From assembly GCA_030156945.1 (NCBI GenBank), contig JASGLT010000002.1, positions 62,001 to 126,000 on the forward strand: DNA of 64,000 bases, written 5' to 3'. The DNA is from Thermococcaceae archaeon. Its GTDB lineage: Archaea; Methanobacteriota_B; Thermococci; Thermococcales; Thermococcaceae. This document shows positions 42,848-51,398 of this stretch, piece after piece. Position 1 is the stretch's first letter. The number at the start of each line of letters is the position of its first letter. The notes beneath the pieces are model-generated. The model had not been told where the DNA came from, did no database searches, and saw nothing but the letters and a program-made list of their open reading frames with translations. Both the position numbers and the translations under genes were made by a program.

Positions 42848-44695
42848 ATGAAGGTCAGCAGATGGAGTGAGAGGCTGTTTGGGACACCTTTACCAGACGG
42901 GGTTGTGATGACCTCCTTCCTGTTTCCCCTGCTGTATCTGGTGGGCTTCCTGGTGATCCCCGTCTTTGTGATGCTTGCGACTGCCTTTGAGTACAACGGG
43001 CAACTCTCGGCCCACTGGTTCAGCAGCATATTCAGATCGCCTTACTACTTCAATCCACTCCACCCGGACGGATACCTGGTAAAAACGCTAATTTACGGAG
43101 GGGAAGAGGTCTACCACTTCTATGGATGGGACTTTGGAGTCGTCATAAACTCCATACTCGTTTCGATCTCGGTAATGATACTAACTACGATTCTCGGAAC
43201 AGTCTTCGCATTCATAATGGCCCGCTACGACTTTCCAGGCAAGAACATAATGAGGGTTCTCCTCTTTATCCCGCTTCTCGTCACGCCCTTCGTCAACGTC
43301 ATCGTTGTTAAGAAGATGTTCCTCCCGGACGGAATCATAAACTGGATATTCTACGAGCACCTTCACCTCTTCCCGAAGCCAATCTGGATAGATGGACTTG
43401 TAGGTGTCATCATCGCCCAGACTATAACCTACTACCCAATAGTATACCTCAACGCCTACGCGAGCTTCATCAACATCGACCCCTCCCTGGAGGAACAGGC
43501 AGAGAACCTCGGCAGCAGGGGCTTTCACCTCTTCAGAACTGTAACATTCCCTCTCGCACTTCCGGGCATCATGAGTGGTGCAATACTCGTTGGAATCTTC
43601 AGCCTTGAAGACCTCGCGGCTCCAATAGTCTTCCAGGGGAGCCCAATAGCCAAGAAGCTCATGTCCTATCAGATTTACAGCTCATTCGTTTCGGGATTTG
43701 CGATAGGAAACCCCCAGATGGCAGCCCTTTCCCTGGTCATGCTGTTCCTGGCGGTGGTGATGTTTCTCGCAGTGAGGTGGTACGTCGGCCTGAGGCAGTA
43801 CGCCATGCTCAGCAAGGGCGGAAGGTGGAACCCGAGAGTTGCAAAGCCCAAATGGTGGCAGGCTCTCCTGATAGCCTTTGTAGCAGTTCCAGTTCTTCTA
43901 ATCACGGTTTTCCCACAGATAGGAGTCCTTTTGCTGGCCTTCTCCAAGAGCTGGTACGGAACCTGGCCGACCGGGTTCACGCTCGACAACATAAAGGCCA
44001 TAGTTACCCAACCGGACATCGAGAGGGTTATCATAAACAGCCTCATGTATTCGACCGCAGCGGTGGTTATCATCATCCTCCTGTCACTGGCATCATCCTA
44101 CGCATCGAACAGGTTCAAGAATGCCAAGCTCGCTCCGGTGATAGACAGCCTCGCCACGATACCGATAGCCGTTCCGGGAATCGTTATAGCAATGAGCTAT
44201 TTCTTCTTCTTTTCAACGGTGCCGCCGTTCAAGGGAAGTAGCCTCGACCCCACCAACCTGCTGGAGTTCTTCCCGGGGGCGGCGCTCATTCTGGCCTACT
44301 CTATAAGGCGTCTGCCCTTCGCGGCGCGTTCCATCTCGGCCGGGCTTCAGCAGGTTCACGTCTCCCTTGAGGAAGCTGCCATGAACCTTGGAGCCGGAAG
44401 GTGGAAGGCCCTCATGAGTGTCATAATCCCCATGATATACCTAAACCTGTTCGGTGGAGCAATGCTGAGCTTCGTCTACTGCATGAGCGAGACCAGCGTT
44501 GGCATTACCCTCGGTTCGATAAACTCTACCTGGTATCCGATAACGGCGAAGATGAAAGAGCTCATCATCGGAGCGGTTGGGAGCGCCAACCTTGCCGCCG
44601 CTCTCGGTGTCTTCCTGATGGCAGTGCAGATTACGGCCATAGTCATAGCGAACGTGATAACCAAACAGAGGTACTCCTTCATAGGCCTTACATGA
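42848..44695 (+). CDS. ABC transporter permease, fused double module
   Basis: A 615-residue protein with about twelve membrane helices made of two permease modules in tandem, as in FbpB/ThiP. Each half carries an EAA-type coupling loop: EEQAENLGSRGFHLFRTVTFPLALPGI (about residue 217) and LEEAAMNLGAGRWKALMSVIIPMI (about 507). GAGGTGA lies seven bases before the ATG. A 164-base gap with its own candidate promoter separates it from the binding-protein gene. The ATPase gene follows directly. Confidence 0.93.
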   Translation: MKVSRWSERLFGTPLPDGVVMTSFLFPLLYLVGFLVIPVFVMLATAFEYNGQLSAHWFSSIFRSPYYFNPLHPDGYLVKTLIYGGEEVYHFYGWDFGVVINSILVSISVMILTTILGTVFAFIMARYDFPGKNIMRVLLFIPLLVTPFVNVIVVKKMFLPDGIINWIFYEHLHLFPKPIWIDGLVGVIIAQTITYYPIVYLNAYASFINIDPSLEEQAENLGSRGFHLFRTVTFPLALPGIMSGAILVGIFSLEDLAAPIVFQGSPIAKKLMSYQIYSSFVSGFAIGNPQMAALSLVMLFLAVVMFLAVRWYVGLRQYAMLSKGGRWNPRVAKPKWWQALLIAFVAVPVLLITVFPQIGVLLLAFSKSWYGTWPTGFTLDNIKAIVTQPDIERVIINSLMYSTAAVVIIILLSLASSYASNRFKNAKLAPVIDSLATIPIAVPGIVIAMSYFFFFSTVPPFKGSSLDPTNLLEFFPGAALILAYSIRRLPFAARSISAGLQQVHVSLEEAAMNLGAGRWKALMSVIIPMIYLNLFGGAMLSFVYCMSETSVGITLGSINSTWYPITAKMKELIIGAVGSANLAAALGVFLMAVQITAIVIANVITKQRYSFIGLT

Positions 44696-44705
44696 GGTGA
44701 GAATG

Positions 44706-45767
44706 ATGGTGGACGTAAGACTTGAAAACGTTGTTAAGGAGTTTGATGGCGTTCAGGCAGTTAAAGGTATCGACCTCCACATAAAGCACGGCGAGCTCTT
44801 CACACTCCTCGGTCCGAGCGGCTGTGGAAAGACGACAACCCTGAGAATGATAGCAGGCCTGGACTACCCCACAAGCGGAAAGATATACTTCGATGACCAG
44901 GAGGTAACCTATCTTCCCTCCTACGAGCGCGGTGCAGTCCTCGTCTTCCAGAACTACGCACTCTGGCCGCACATGACCGTCTTTGACAACGTAGCCTACG
45001 GCCTCAAGCTCAAGAAGCTTCCCAAAGAGGAAATAAGAAAAAAAGTTGAGTGGGCACTTGAACTTGTCAAACTAAAGGGCTTTAAGGATCGCTACCCCAC
45101 ACAGCTCTCCGGAGGTCAGCAACAGCGTGTGGCTATAGCCAGAGCCCTTGTGGTTGAACCGAAGGTTCTCCTCCTCGATGAGCCTCTCAGCAACCTCGAC
45201 GCCAAGCTCAGACTTGAGATGCGTTCGGAGATAAGGAGAATCCAGCGCGAGCTCGGAATCACGGTTATTTACGTGACCCACGATCAGGAGGAGGCCATGG
45301 CGATAAGCGATAGGATAGCAGTCATGAACATGGGGACGGTTGAGCAGGTGGGAACGCCGAGGGACATCTACGAGAGGCCGAACAGCGAGTTTGTGGCAAG
45401 CTTTATGGGTAAGACCAACGTTGTTCCGGCAAAAGTCGTTGAGAGAAATGGAAACACCGTGACCGTGGAATTCGAGAGCTTCCGCCTTGAGGGGCTCCAC
45501 TACGAGGGAGATAAAGATGACGTTGTTCTCGTCATAAGGCCCGAGAGGATAAAGCTCCACCCGGTTGAAAACGCGGTCTCAATTCAGGGCATAGTTGACC
45601 TCGTTGAGTACTACGGCTTCTTCACGGAGGTAGTCGGCCTTTTTGGGGAGACCAGGATCATAGCAAGAACTATAAGCGACAGAGAGGTTCAGGAACTCAA
45701 ACCAACACAGCCGGTAACCTTCTACATGGAGCGGGAGGACATAATAGTTCTTCCAAAACAGCTTTGA
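44706..45767 (+). CDS. ABC transporter ATPase (Fe/polyamine/phosphonate class)
   Basis: About 353 residues: Walker A GPSGCGKTT, Q-loop VFQNYALWPHMTVFDNV, signature LSGGQQQR, Walker B LLLDEPLSNLDAKLR, H-loop VTHDQEEAM, then an OB-fold regulatory domain (about residues 240-353). GAGGTGA lies five bases before the ATG at 44706. It powers import of the substrate bound by the lipoprotein at 41223. A T-rich run at 45771-45779 follows its stop. Confidence 0.93.
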   Translation: MVDVRLENVVKEFDGVQAVKGIDLHIKHGELFTLLGPSGCGKTTTLRMIAGLDYPTSGKIYFDDQEVTYLPSYERGAVLVFQNYALWPHMTVFDNVAYGLKLKKLPKEEIRKKVEWALELVKLKGFKDRYPTQLSGGQQQRVAIARALVVEPKVLLLDEPLSNLDAKLRLEMRSEIRRIQRELGITVIYVTHDQEEAMAISDRIAVMNMGTVEQVGTPRDIYERPNSEFVASFMGKTNVVPAKVVERNGNTVTVEFESFRLEGLHYEGDKDDVVLVIRPERIKLHPVENAVSIQGIVDLVEYYGFFTEVVGLFGETRIIARTISDREVQELKPTQPVTFYMEREDIIVLPKQL

Positions 45768-45770
45768 GCC

Positions 45771-45779
45771 TTTCTTTTT
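45771..45779 (+). terminator. T-rich terminator after ABC ATPase
   Basis: TTTCTTTTT follows the ATPase stop by three bases and precedes the next gene by 19 bases, so partial read-through is possible. Confidence 0.45.
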
Positions 45780-45798
45780 AATCTCCTTGGTGATTCCA

Positions 45799-46371
45799 AT
45801 GCTCAACCTGCTGAGAGAGGGCCAAGTCTATGAGCTTCTCCTGGTCTCAAAGTCAAACTTAACTCCAGTGGGCGTTGTTAGGAGGGGAAGGAGGCTTCAC
45901 TTCAGGTTATTCCCTGGAAAAAGCTTCAGAGACCTGCTTGAGAGCAGTTATGCCGCCATCCAGATAACGAACGATCCAGAGCTTCTCGTCAGGTCCGCAT
46001 TGAACCTTGAGCTAAATCTCAAATTTGAGTCAGAAGGTGAATACCGGTGGGTATCCAACATGCCCGGATGGCTTGGGGAGGTTCAGTGCAGTAGAAAGAT
46101 TTGGGAGGACGAGATAGGAACGACCGAAGTTCTGGAGTGTGAGTTCGTTCCTAAAAGAGAACTCCCCGGAGAAATACCGCTTAGGCCCTTCAGCAGGGCA
46201 GACTGCATCATCATCGAGATGGCAGTCCTTTTCACGCGCTACCTGGTGAAACCCGGGGATAAAACTAGGGCAAAGATTCTGGAGCTTTACAAGCTTTACC
46301 GGCATCTTGGAGGAACATCGGAGACTGCCGAATATATCCTTGCACACTTGACAAAGGGGAGTCAAAAGTAA
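45799..46371 (+). CDS. DUF447 family protein (flavin-reductase-like split barrel)
   Basis: About 190 residues. The pattern MLNLLREGQVYELLLVSKSNLTPVGVVRRGRRLHFRLFPGKSF, AAIQITNDPELLVRSAL and the C-terminal FSRADCIIIEMAVLFTRYL fits the archaeal DUF447 family, thought to share the FMN-binding split-barrel fold. The ATG at 45799 follows TTGGTGAT. The function in this transporter cluster is unknown; it may be an unrelated neighbour. Confidence 0.72.
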   Translation: MLNLLREGQVYELLLVSKSNLTPVGVVRRGRRLHFRLFPGKSFRDLLESSYAAIQITNDPELLVRSALNLELNLKFESEGEYRWVSNMPGWLGEVQCSRKIWEDEIGTTEVLECEFVPKRELPGEIPLRPFSRADCIIIEMAVLFTRYLVKPGDKTRAKILELYKLYRHLGGTSETAEYILAHLTKGSQK

Positions 46372-46452
46372 AGTTTAGAGAAAGTCTTTTTAAACAGATT
46401 TCCAGCGGGAAATGTTTTAAGGAGGTCTTCTCCCCTTTTTAAAGGTGATAAC

Positions 46453-48462
46453 ATGGCCAGAAGGCTGCTTGCCCTGCTGTTGATTTTCGTGGGAGTTTTG
46501 GGGGTAATCAATACAACACCAGCCCTTGCGGCAGGCGAGTATTCGTACACCTACAGCGAGTACCTTCACCAGCCGGCGCCCGTTGTTCCAGCGTTTGCGC
46601 TTCCAGGAGGGAGTTTCGAACTGTACGTTAAGGAGGGAGTTTCAGTCAGTTCAATAGAGGCCGTTTCAGTGCTCCACGGACCGTATCAGCTTGAGATCCA
46701 GGGGAGCTCACCGGGAGAGGATGGAATGACAGTTTTGACCGTAAAAACGCCTGAGGACATAGCGCCGGACACGTACTTCCTGCTAATAGAAACCAATGAG
46801 GGCACCCTCGTCCTACCGGACGGCCTGAAGGTCTTCAATGAGTGGCCAAAAGAGCTCAAGCTCGCATGGACGAGTGATACCCATGTTACCACTGGCGCTA
46901 AAGTTGGCTACGTCTGCGGCGACTACTTCCAGAGCAACATCTACAAGCTCGAGGAAATGTGTTCTGACCCGATCCCGCTCCACAGCGTAGTCGCTACATA
47001 CAGCGCCTACCTCTACTGGGCAATGAAAGGGGCGACCCTAATGATAAACACTGGGGATGAAGTCGATACCAGCGGTGACATGGTGGGGTACAAGATTCTC
47101 TTCGACATAGTTAAGGACACCTCCGCCGCTGACATGCCAGTCGTCGGCATAAAAGGTAACCACGATGATCCCCCCACGGTTTACACTCAGTTAATCGGTC
47201 CAAAGTACTTCTACGTGACGGTGGGCAACTTCATCATAATAGGCCTTGACACCGGTGGCGACCAAGGATATGTAACCATGGACCAGCTCGAATGGATGGA
47301 GAAGGTGCTCGACGAGCACAAAGGCTACACTCCGATAGTCTTATACCACCACCCGTACTTCTTCGATCCGGGCTGGAATTACCTCGGTGGCATCCTTGAG
47401 GGCCTTGATCCGGATTCTGACTGGGACCAGATTAAGGGACACCTCCGCAGGAGCTGGTCATCACAGGAAGAGATTTCAAAGCGCTTCCTTGAGGACATAG
47501 TCAAGTACAACGTACCGGTCACCATGAGCGGTCACATACACCACGACATGTACTGGCTATACATCGACAAGAACGGCAACGAGCACTATTTCCTCACCCT
47601 GACCTCTACAGGTGCCCCCGACAAGGAGACCAACCCGGCCACGCACCCGGGCTACAGCCCCACCTGGTACGGAAGCAACCTCGTGGTTGTACGGGAAGAC
47701 GGAAGTGTTGAGATGCCATACGTGACCGTTGAAATAGAGGACGGCAAGGTTCAGAGCGACTTCATGAGCGTCCCTGTCCCCCAGAGGTTCTTGGCCTTCC
47801 GGTATGTATCGGAGGATGGCACAGCCGTCAAATTCATAAACAGGCTCGACGAGACAGTCAGCGGGCCGATCGTTCTCCCAATACCGGCAGGAGCAAAAGT
47901 TGACCCTCAGGCTACGAACATAACCTACAAGGTTCTCGGGGAGAAGCAGATAGCGGATCAGTATTACATTATGCTGAACATTACAGTTCCGCAGGGCGTT
48001 TCCCAGCTCGTAATCAGCACCGGCGCCGATACCGAGAAACCCGCCCTTCAGATAGCATACCTCCAGCCGAACAAGCCCAAGCCCAATGCGAACTTCATGG
48101 TTTACTTCACGGCCCAGGACAACCTCGGAATAAGGGACCTATACGCGGTCATATATGACGAAAACGGAAACCCCGTCAAGTACGGCAAGGTGGACAAATT
48201 CCCGGGAGAGCCCTCAAGCGGAAAGCCAGGTGACACCTTCTACCTCGTTCAGCTTCCGGGACTCGAAGAGGGCAATTATAAGGTGGAGATAATTGCAGAG
48301 GACTTCTACGGCAACAAAGCAACTACCACGAAGGAGATAACAATATCCGCTACCAAAAAGACCACCACGACCGGGCAGTCCGAAGGGGAGAAGAGCACCT
48401 GCGGACCTGCTGCCCTCGTTGGCCTTGCCATTGCCCCTGCTATCATGAGGAGGAGAAAGTGA
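46453..48462 (+). CDS. Secreted CGP-CTERM metallophosphoesterase
   Basis: A 669-residue surface enzyme. A signal peptide (cleaved near ALAAG) and an Ig-like domain (about residues 40-130) precede a calcineurin-type phosphoesterase with all metal motifs: SDTH (D142, H144), NTGDEVD, KGNHDDPP, YHHPYF and SGHIHHDMY. Beta-sandwich domains follow (about 440-640), with a Thr-rich linker and the sorting tail STCGPAALVGLAIAPAIMRRRK. It probably releases phosphate from an extracellular organophosphate at the cell surface. AGGTGATAAC precedes the ATG. A nearby ABC importer suggests uptake of the product. Confidence 0.9.
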   Translation: MARRLLALLLIFVGVLGVINTTPALAAGEYSYTYSEYLHQPAPVVPAFALPGGSFELYVKEGVSVSSIEAVSVLHGPYQLEIQGSSPGEDGMTVLTVKTPEDIAPDTYFLLIETNEGTLVLPDGLKVFNEWPKELKLAWTSDTHVTTGAKVGYVCGDYFQSNIYKLEEMCSDPIPLHSVVATYSAYLYWAMKGATLMINTGDEVDTSGDMVGYKILFDIVKDTSAADMPVVGIKGNHDDPPTVYTQLIGPKYFYVTVGNFIIIGLDTGGDQGYVTMDQLEWMEKVLDEHKGYTPIVLYHHPYFFDPGWNYLGGILEGLDPDSDWDQIKGHLRRSWSSQEEISKRFLEDIVKYNVPVTMSGHIHHDMYWLYIDKNGNEHYFLTLTSTGAPDKETNPATHPGYSPTWYGSNLVVVREDGSVEMPYVTVEIEDGKVQSDFMSVPVPQRFLAFRYVSEDGTAVKFINRLDETVSGPIVLPIPAGAKVDPQATNITYKVLGEKQIADQYYIMLNITVPQGVSQLVISTGADTEKPALQIAYLQPNKPKPNANFMVYFTAQDNLGIRDLYAVIYDENGNPVKYGKVDKFPGEPSSGKPGDTFYLVQLPGLEEGNYKVEIIAEDFYGNKATTTKEITISATKKTTTTGQSEGEKSTCGPAALVGLAIAPAIMRRRK

Positions 48463-48463
48463 G

Positions 48464-48479
48464 TCTTTCTTTCTTTTTT
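48464..48479 (+). terminator. T-rich terminator after metallophosphoesterase
   Basis: TCTTTCTTTCTTTTTT directly follows the stop codon of the phosphoesterase gene, the third of the same type in this cluster. Confidence 0.5.
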
Positions 48480-48546
48480 ATCCCCTTTCTGTCCGTTGAG
48501 ATAAGGGAATAGTTTTTAAACCCTTTCTTTGGAGGGTGATGTGGTG

Positions 48547-49164
48547 ATGACGGTGAAATTTAAAGGCAGGGTCTTTGGCAACATAGTGAGAATTGAATTT
48601 GACATACTCACTCTTAGCGAGCTTAAAATTGATGATCTGAGAGATTTTGATGTTGACTCAATCAAGCTTGAGCTCAAACCAACGTCATCTGGTGTAAAAA
48701 TAACCGGAGTGTGGGAAGGCAGGGTGGATGATGTTGAGAACGGCATCAAGGCTGCAATAAGGGAGACTCAAAAGCTGCGTGAGCGGGTTTTGAACCGCAT
48801 AAAGAGCAGAGCCGAGGCTATTAGGAGCGCAATGAAGCTTCTGGGATTCGAAGAGAACGTTGAGGGCTACGGAAGCTTCCTCAGGTTCAGCAAAAAGGTT
48901 GGTACGTATGAGATAGTCGTGATGGCCTCCACCACGGAGGACGTAGTCAGGGTGGAGGTCTACGGGAACGACAAGAAGATAATATCCCCGGAAATGGAGA
49001 ACGTATTCGAGGACGTTGAGGTTGAGGAGCTCGAGATATACGACCTCGACAACGAGAAGGAAGAGAGGCTCGTGATAAACCTTGAAATTCCCAGAAACGA
49101 GGAGAAGCCCGAGCGCAAGATAGTGGAAGCAATAAAAATGATAGAGAACATGCTTATGAGCTGA
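48547..49164 (+). CDS. Hypothetical cytoplasmic protein
   Basis: About 205 residues without signal peptide or membrane helices. The N-terminal half is beta-rich (MTVKFKGRVFGNIVRIEFDIL, LELKPTSSGVKITGVWEGRV), the centre a long helix (NGIKAAIRETQKLRERVLNRIKSRAEAIRSAMKLLGF), and the C-terminus acidic. GGAGGGTGAT lies before the ATG at 48547, and a TATA-like GTTTTTAAACCC is about 30 bases upstream. It ends exactly where the convergent Mrr-like gene ends, with no gap between the two stops. No family is recognised. Confidence 0.72.
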   Translation: MTVKFKGRVFGNIVRIEFDILTLSELKIDDLRDFDVDSIKLELKPTSSGVKITGVWEGRVDDVENGIKAAIRETQKLRERVLNRIKSRAEAIRSAMKLLGFEENVEGYGSFLRFSKKVGTYEIVVMASTTEDVVRVEVYGNDKKIISPEMENVFEDVEVEELEIYDLDNEKEERLVINLEIPRNEEKPERKIVEAIKMIENMLMS

Positions 49165-51288
49165 TCACTTGTATCTGCCGTCAAGCTGGAGCTGCTTCAG
49201 CTTCGCCGTTATCCCTTTCAGGGGCGCTTTGTCTTCGCTTATTATTTCTCCAGTCTTTGTGTCAATCTTGGCGTAGTACAGTGCCTTCTCACCCGCCACT
49301 TTAATGGTTATGTAGCCCTCTTCCTTGTAATGGGTGAGTCTCTCTGTTCTGAGGTTCTCTTCGCCATACCGACTCTTCACATACTCCCGGAATTCCTCTT
49401 CAAGCCTGAGTTCCGTAAACCTTACATCCTCCGTTTTGACCTCTCCCGTTTTCCTGTCAAGAACCAGCTTTCCTACTCTATGGCTACCCTGGAACTCTGC
49501 AACCCAGTCCCCTTCGAGTTCCAAACTCTTGAGTTCTGCAGTTTCATCCACCTCCTTGAGCTTTTCGATGGCTATCCTCTCTGCAACGTCCCTCTTTAGA
49601 ACCCTATCAGACTCCTCGACAATCCTGCCGTCCTTGCTAACCTTAACAGTTATCCTGTGAGTATCGTTTTCCGCTGAGACCGTGTAGGAGGCCTCATCAT
49701 CACTAACGCTCACCACCCGGAACTCGGGATACTTGGCAGAAACAAGATCACTGGCACTCTCCGGAGTTATCTCGACAAAGTAATCGAGAACGTCATGGGT
49801 GGACCCATCTATTTTGACCCTTGCCGTCCCTCCTTTGCCCCTCAGAGTGAGCTCAAGAAATTTGTGCTCAACCACCCTACTATCCACTAGTTTCAGGCCT
49901 TTGAGCGGGAAATTATCCTCAATAAGTGGCTTCGCCTTTTTGAAGGCCTCTTTGGGCGACGGCAGAGTCGCTATCTCCCTAAGCTCCCCGTTTTCAAGAT
50001 TAACCTCCAAAATAACCACTCCATCTTTAACTGCAACGTCTGCGATGGCCACTTTCTTCCCCCTTTCAATGCTCAGAATATTGCCCTTGGGATGCCTGGA
50101 CTCTATGAGCTCTCTGAGGGCCTCTTCGCTAATTAATGTCTCCTCGTAAGTCGTTTTTCCGGTGTAGCCGTTGAACCTGAACTCAAAATTAAAGCGTGGG
50201 GTTTTTCCATGAACCTTAACCTTCCAGCCATCTTTTTCTGTGGATATCTCCACGGGCTCCTCCCCAACCCTTTCAACGAGGAGCTCCTTAACCCTCTCTA
50301 TGAAGTACTCCTCAGGCAAAGGCTCTATGATGAAGTCGACGTTGTCGTTTTTTACGTCGATTACTGCAGTGGCACGGTTATCGCCGACTTTCAGTTCAAC
50401 TTCGGCCTTTTCAGGTACGTAGACCTTTTTCCTTTCCTGTATTTTGATGCTGTTTTCGGGAACTCCAAGTTCTTTGGATAGAACATCCTTAAGCATTAAA
50501 ACGGCCTCACTCGGACTCAAGGGAGTTTCTATTTCCCTCTCGGTTGCATATATGGTCGATGAATCGTTTAGGAGGGCCTTTTTTAAGGGGGTGCTCAGAT
50601 TGGGGTCGGAGGATGCACGGGTAAAGATTTCATCCCTCCTAAGGACGAGGGCTTTATCCTTATCATCCCCTTCCTCCACAGTCCACGATACTATGTAGCC
50701 CGCGGACAGGCGTACCTTCATAGAAGAAGGCCTTATTTCCTCGGGCTTTATCGGATATCTGCTTCCGGCGGCTTCAGCTATCTTACCCATGACCTCTTCG
50801 GGGGAGAAGTCAAAGAGAAGAGGAGCGTCAAGGTCGAACTTAACAAAGGGATTCTCTTCAGGCTCTTCCTGTGTTTCTTCTTCAATCTCGGGCACTTCGA
50901 TGCCGTAGTTTGAAAGGGTATTTGCAATCTTTTCTGCATCCCATAGAATAACCCTACCCCGATACTCCCTCGCAACAACGCTCCTCGCATCCTTTGTGAA
51001 TCCGAGCGGAGAAACTATTATGCCCCTGTCTGCCCTATGCTTTTCCAGAAGGTCACCAAAAACGTTGATGTCCTTTGAGGAAGCTATAGAACCAGTGTGG
51101 ATTTTTATGAGGAGCTTTTCAGTTCCGGCAAGTGGATCGTCCCTTAAGGCGACTATGTCTATGCCCCACCTTTCGCTGTCCTGAACCCGCTCGTAGTTCT
51201 TAAATCCCATGAGCTCCAGTACCTCACTGATGTACTCGATTAGTTCATCACGCGAAAGCTTCCTCACCAGGCTTGGAGTCCACCCCAT
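49165..51288 (-). CDS. Mrr-like nuclease domain fused to PepSY-like repeats
   Basis: About 707 residues. Residues 1-130 resemble a type IV restriction endonuclease (Mrr_cat) domain: helix RDELIEYISEVLELMGFKN, then WGIDIVALRDDP, LLIKIH (where Mrr has QxK) and RADRGIIVSPLGFTKDA. An acidic linker leads to a long beta-rich region with four or more repeats that look like PepSY-type units (VKDGVVILEVNLENGELREIATLPSPKEA, VLDRKTGEVKTE, KIDTKTGEIISEDKA). The catalytic Gln of the motif is Ile here, so activity is doubtful. GGTGG lies five bases before the ATG at 51288. The protein has no signal peptide. Confidence 0.72.
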   Translation of the reverse strand: MGWTPSLVRKLSRDELIEYISEVLELMGFKNYERVQDSERWGIDIVALRDDPLAGTEKLLIKIHTGSIASSKDINVFGDLLEKHRADRGIIVSPLGFTKDARSVVAREYRGRVILWDAEKIANTLSNYGIEVPEIEEETQEEPEENPFVKFDLDAPLLFDFSPEEVMGKIAEAAGSRYPIKPEEIRPSSMKVRLSAGYIVSWTVEEGDDKDKALVLRRDEIFTRASSDPNLSTPLKKALLNDSSTIYATEREIETPLSPSEAVLMLKDVLSKELGVPENSIKIQERKKVYVPEKAEVELKVGDNRATAVIDVKNDNVDFIIEPLPEEYFIERVKELLVERVGEEPVEISTEKDGWKVKVHGKTPRFNFEFRFNGYTGKTTYEETLISEEALRELIESRHPKGNILSIERGKKVAIADVAVKDGVVILEVNLENGELREIATLPSPKEAFKKAKPLIEDNFPLKGLKLVDSRVVEHKFLELTLRGKGGTARVKIDGSTHDVLDYFVEITPESASDLVSAKYPEFRVVSVSDDEASYTVSAENDTHRITVKVSKDGRIVEESDRVLKRDVAERIAIEKLKEVDETAELKSLELEGDWVAEFQGSHRVGKLVLDRKTGEVKTEDVRFTELRLEEEFREYVKSRYGEENLRTERLTHYKEEGYITIKVAGEKALYYAKIDTKTGEIISEDKAPLKGITAKLKQLQLDGRYK

Positions 51289-51398
51289 TACGCCCACCAT
51301 CCGCATAATATTGGTGACTTTAGCACTGACTGTTATTCACCGCAGGTGTCCAAATAAAGTTTATTAAAGGGCATATTTAACACTTTCCCGGTGATGGA

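Noticed and set aside
51307-51398. Possible TGM (TATCAC-N5-GTGATA) glycolytic operator before pgk
   Set aside because: No such motif is present; only a short CACC-gca-GGTG repeat, too weak to call.
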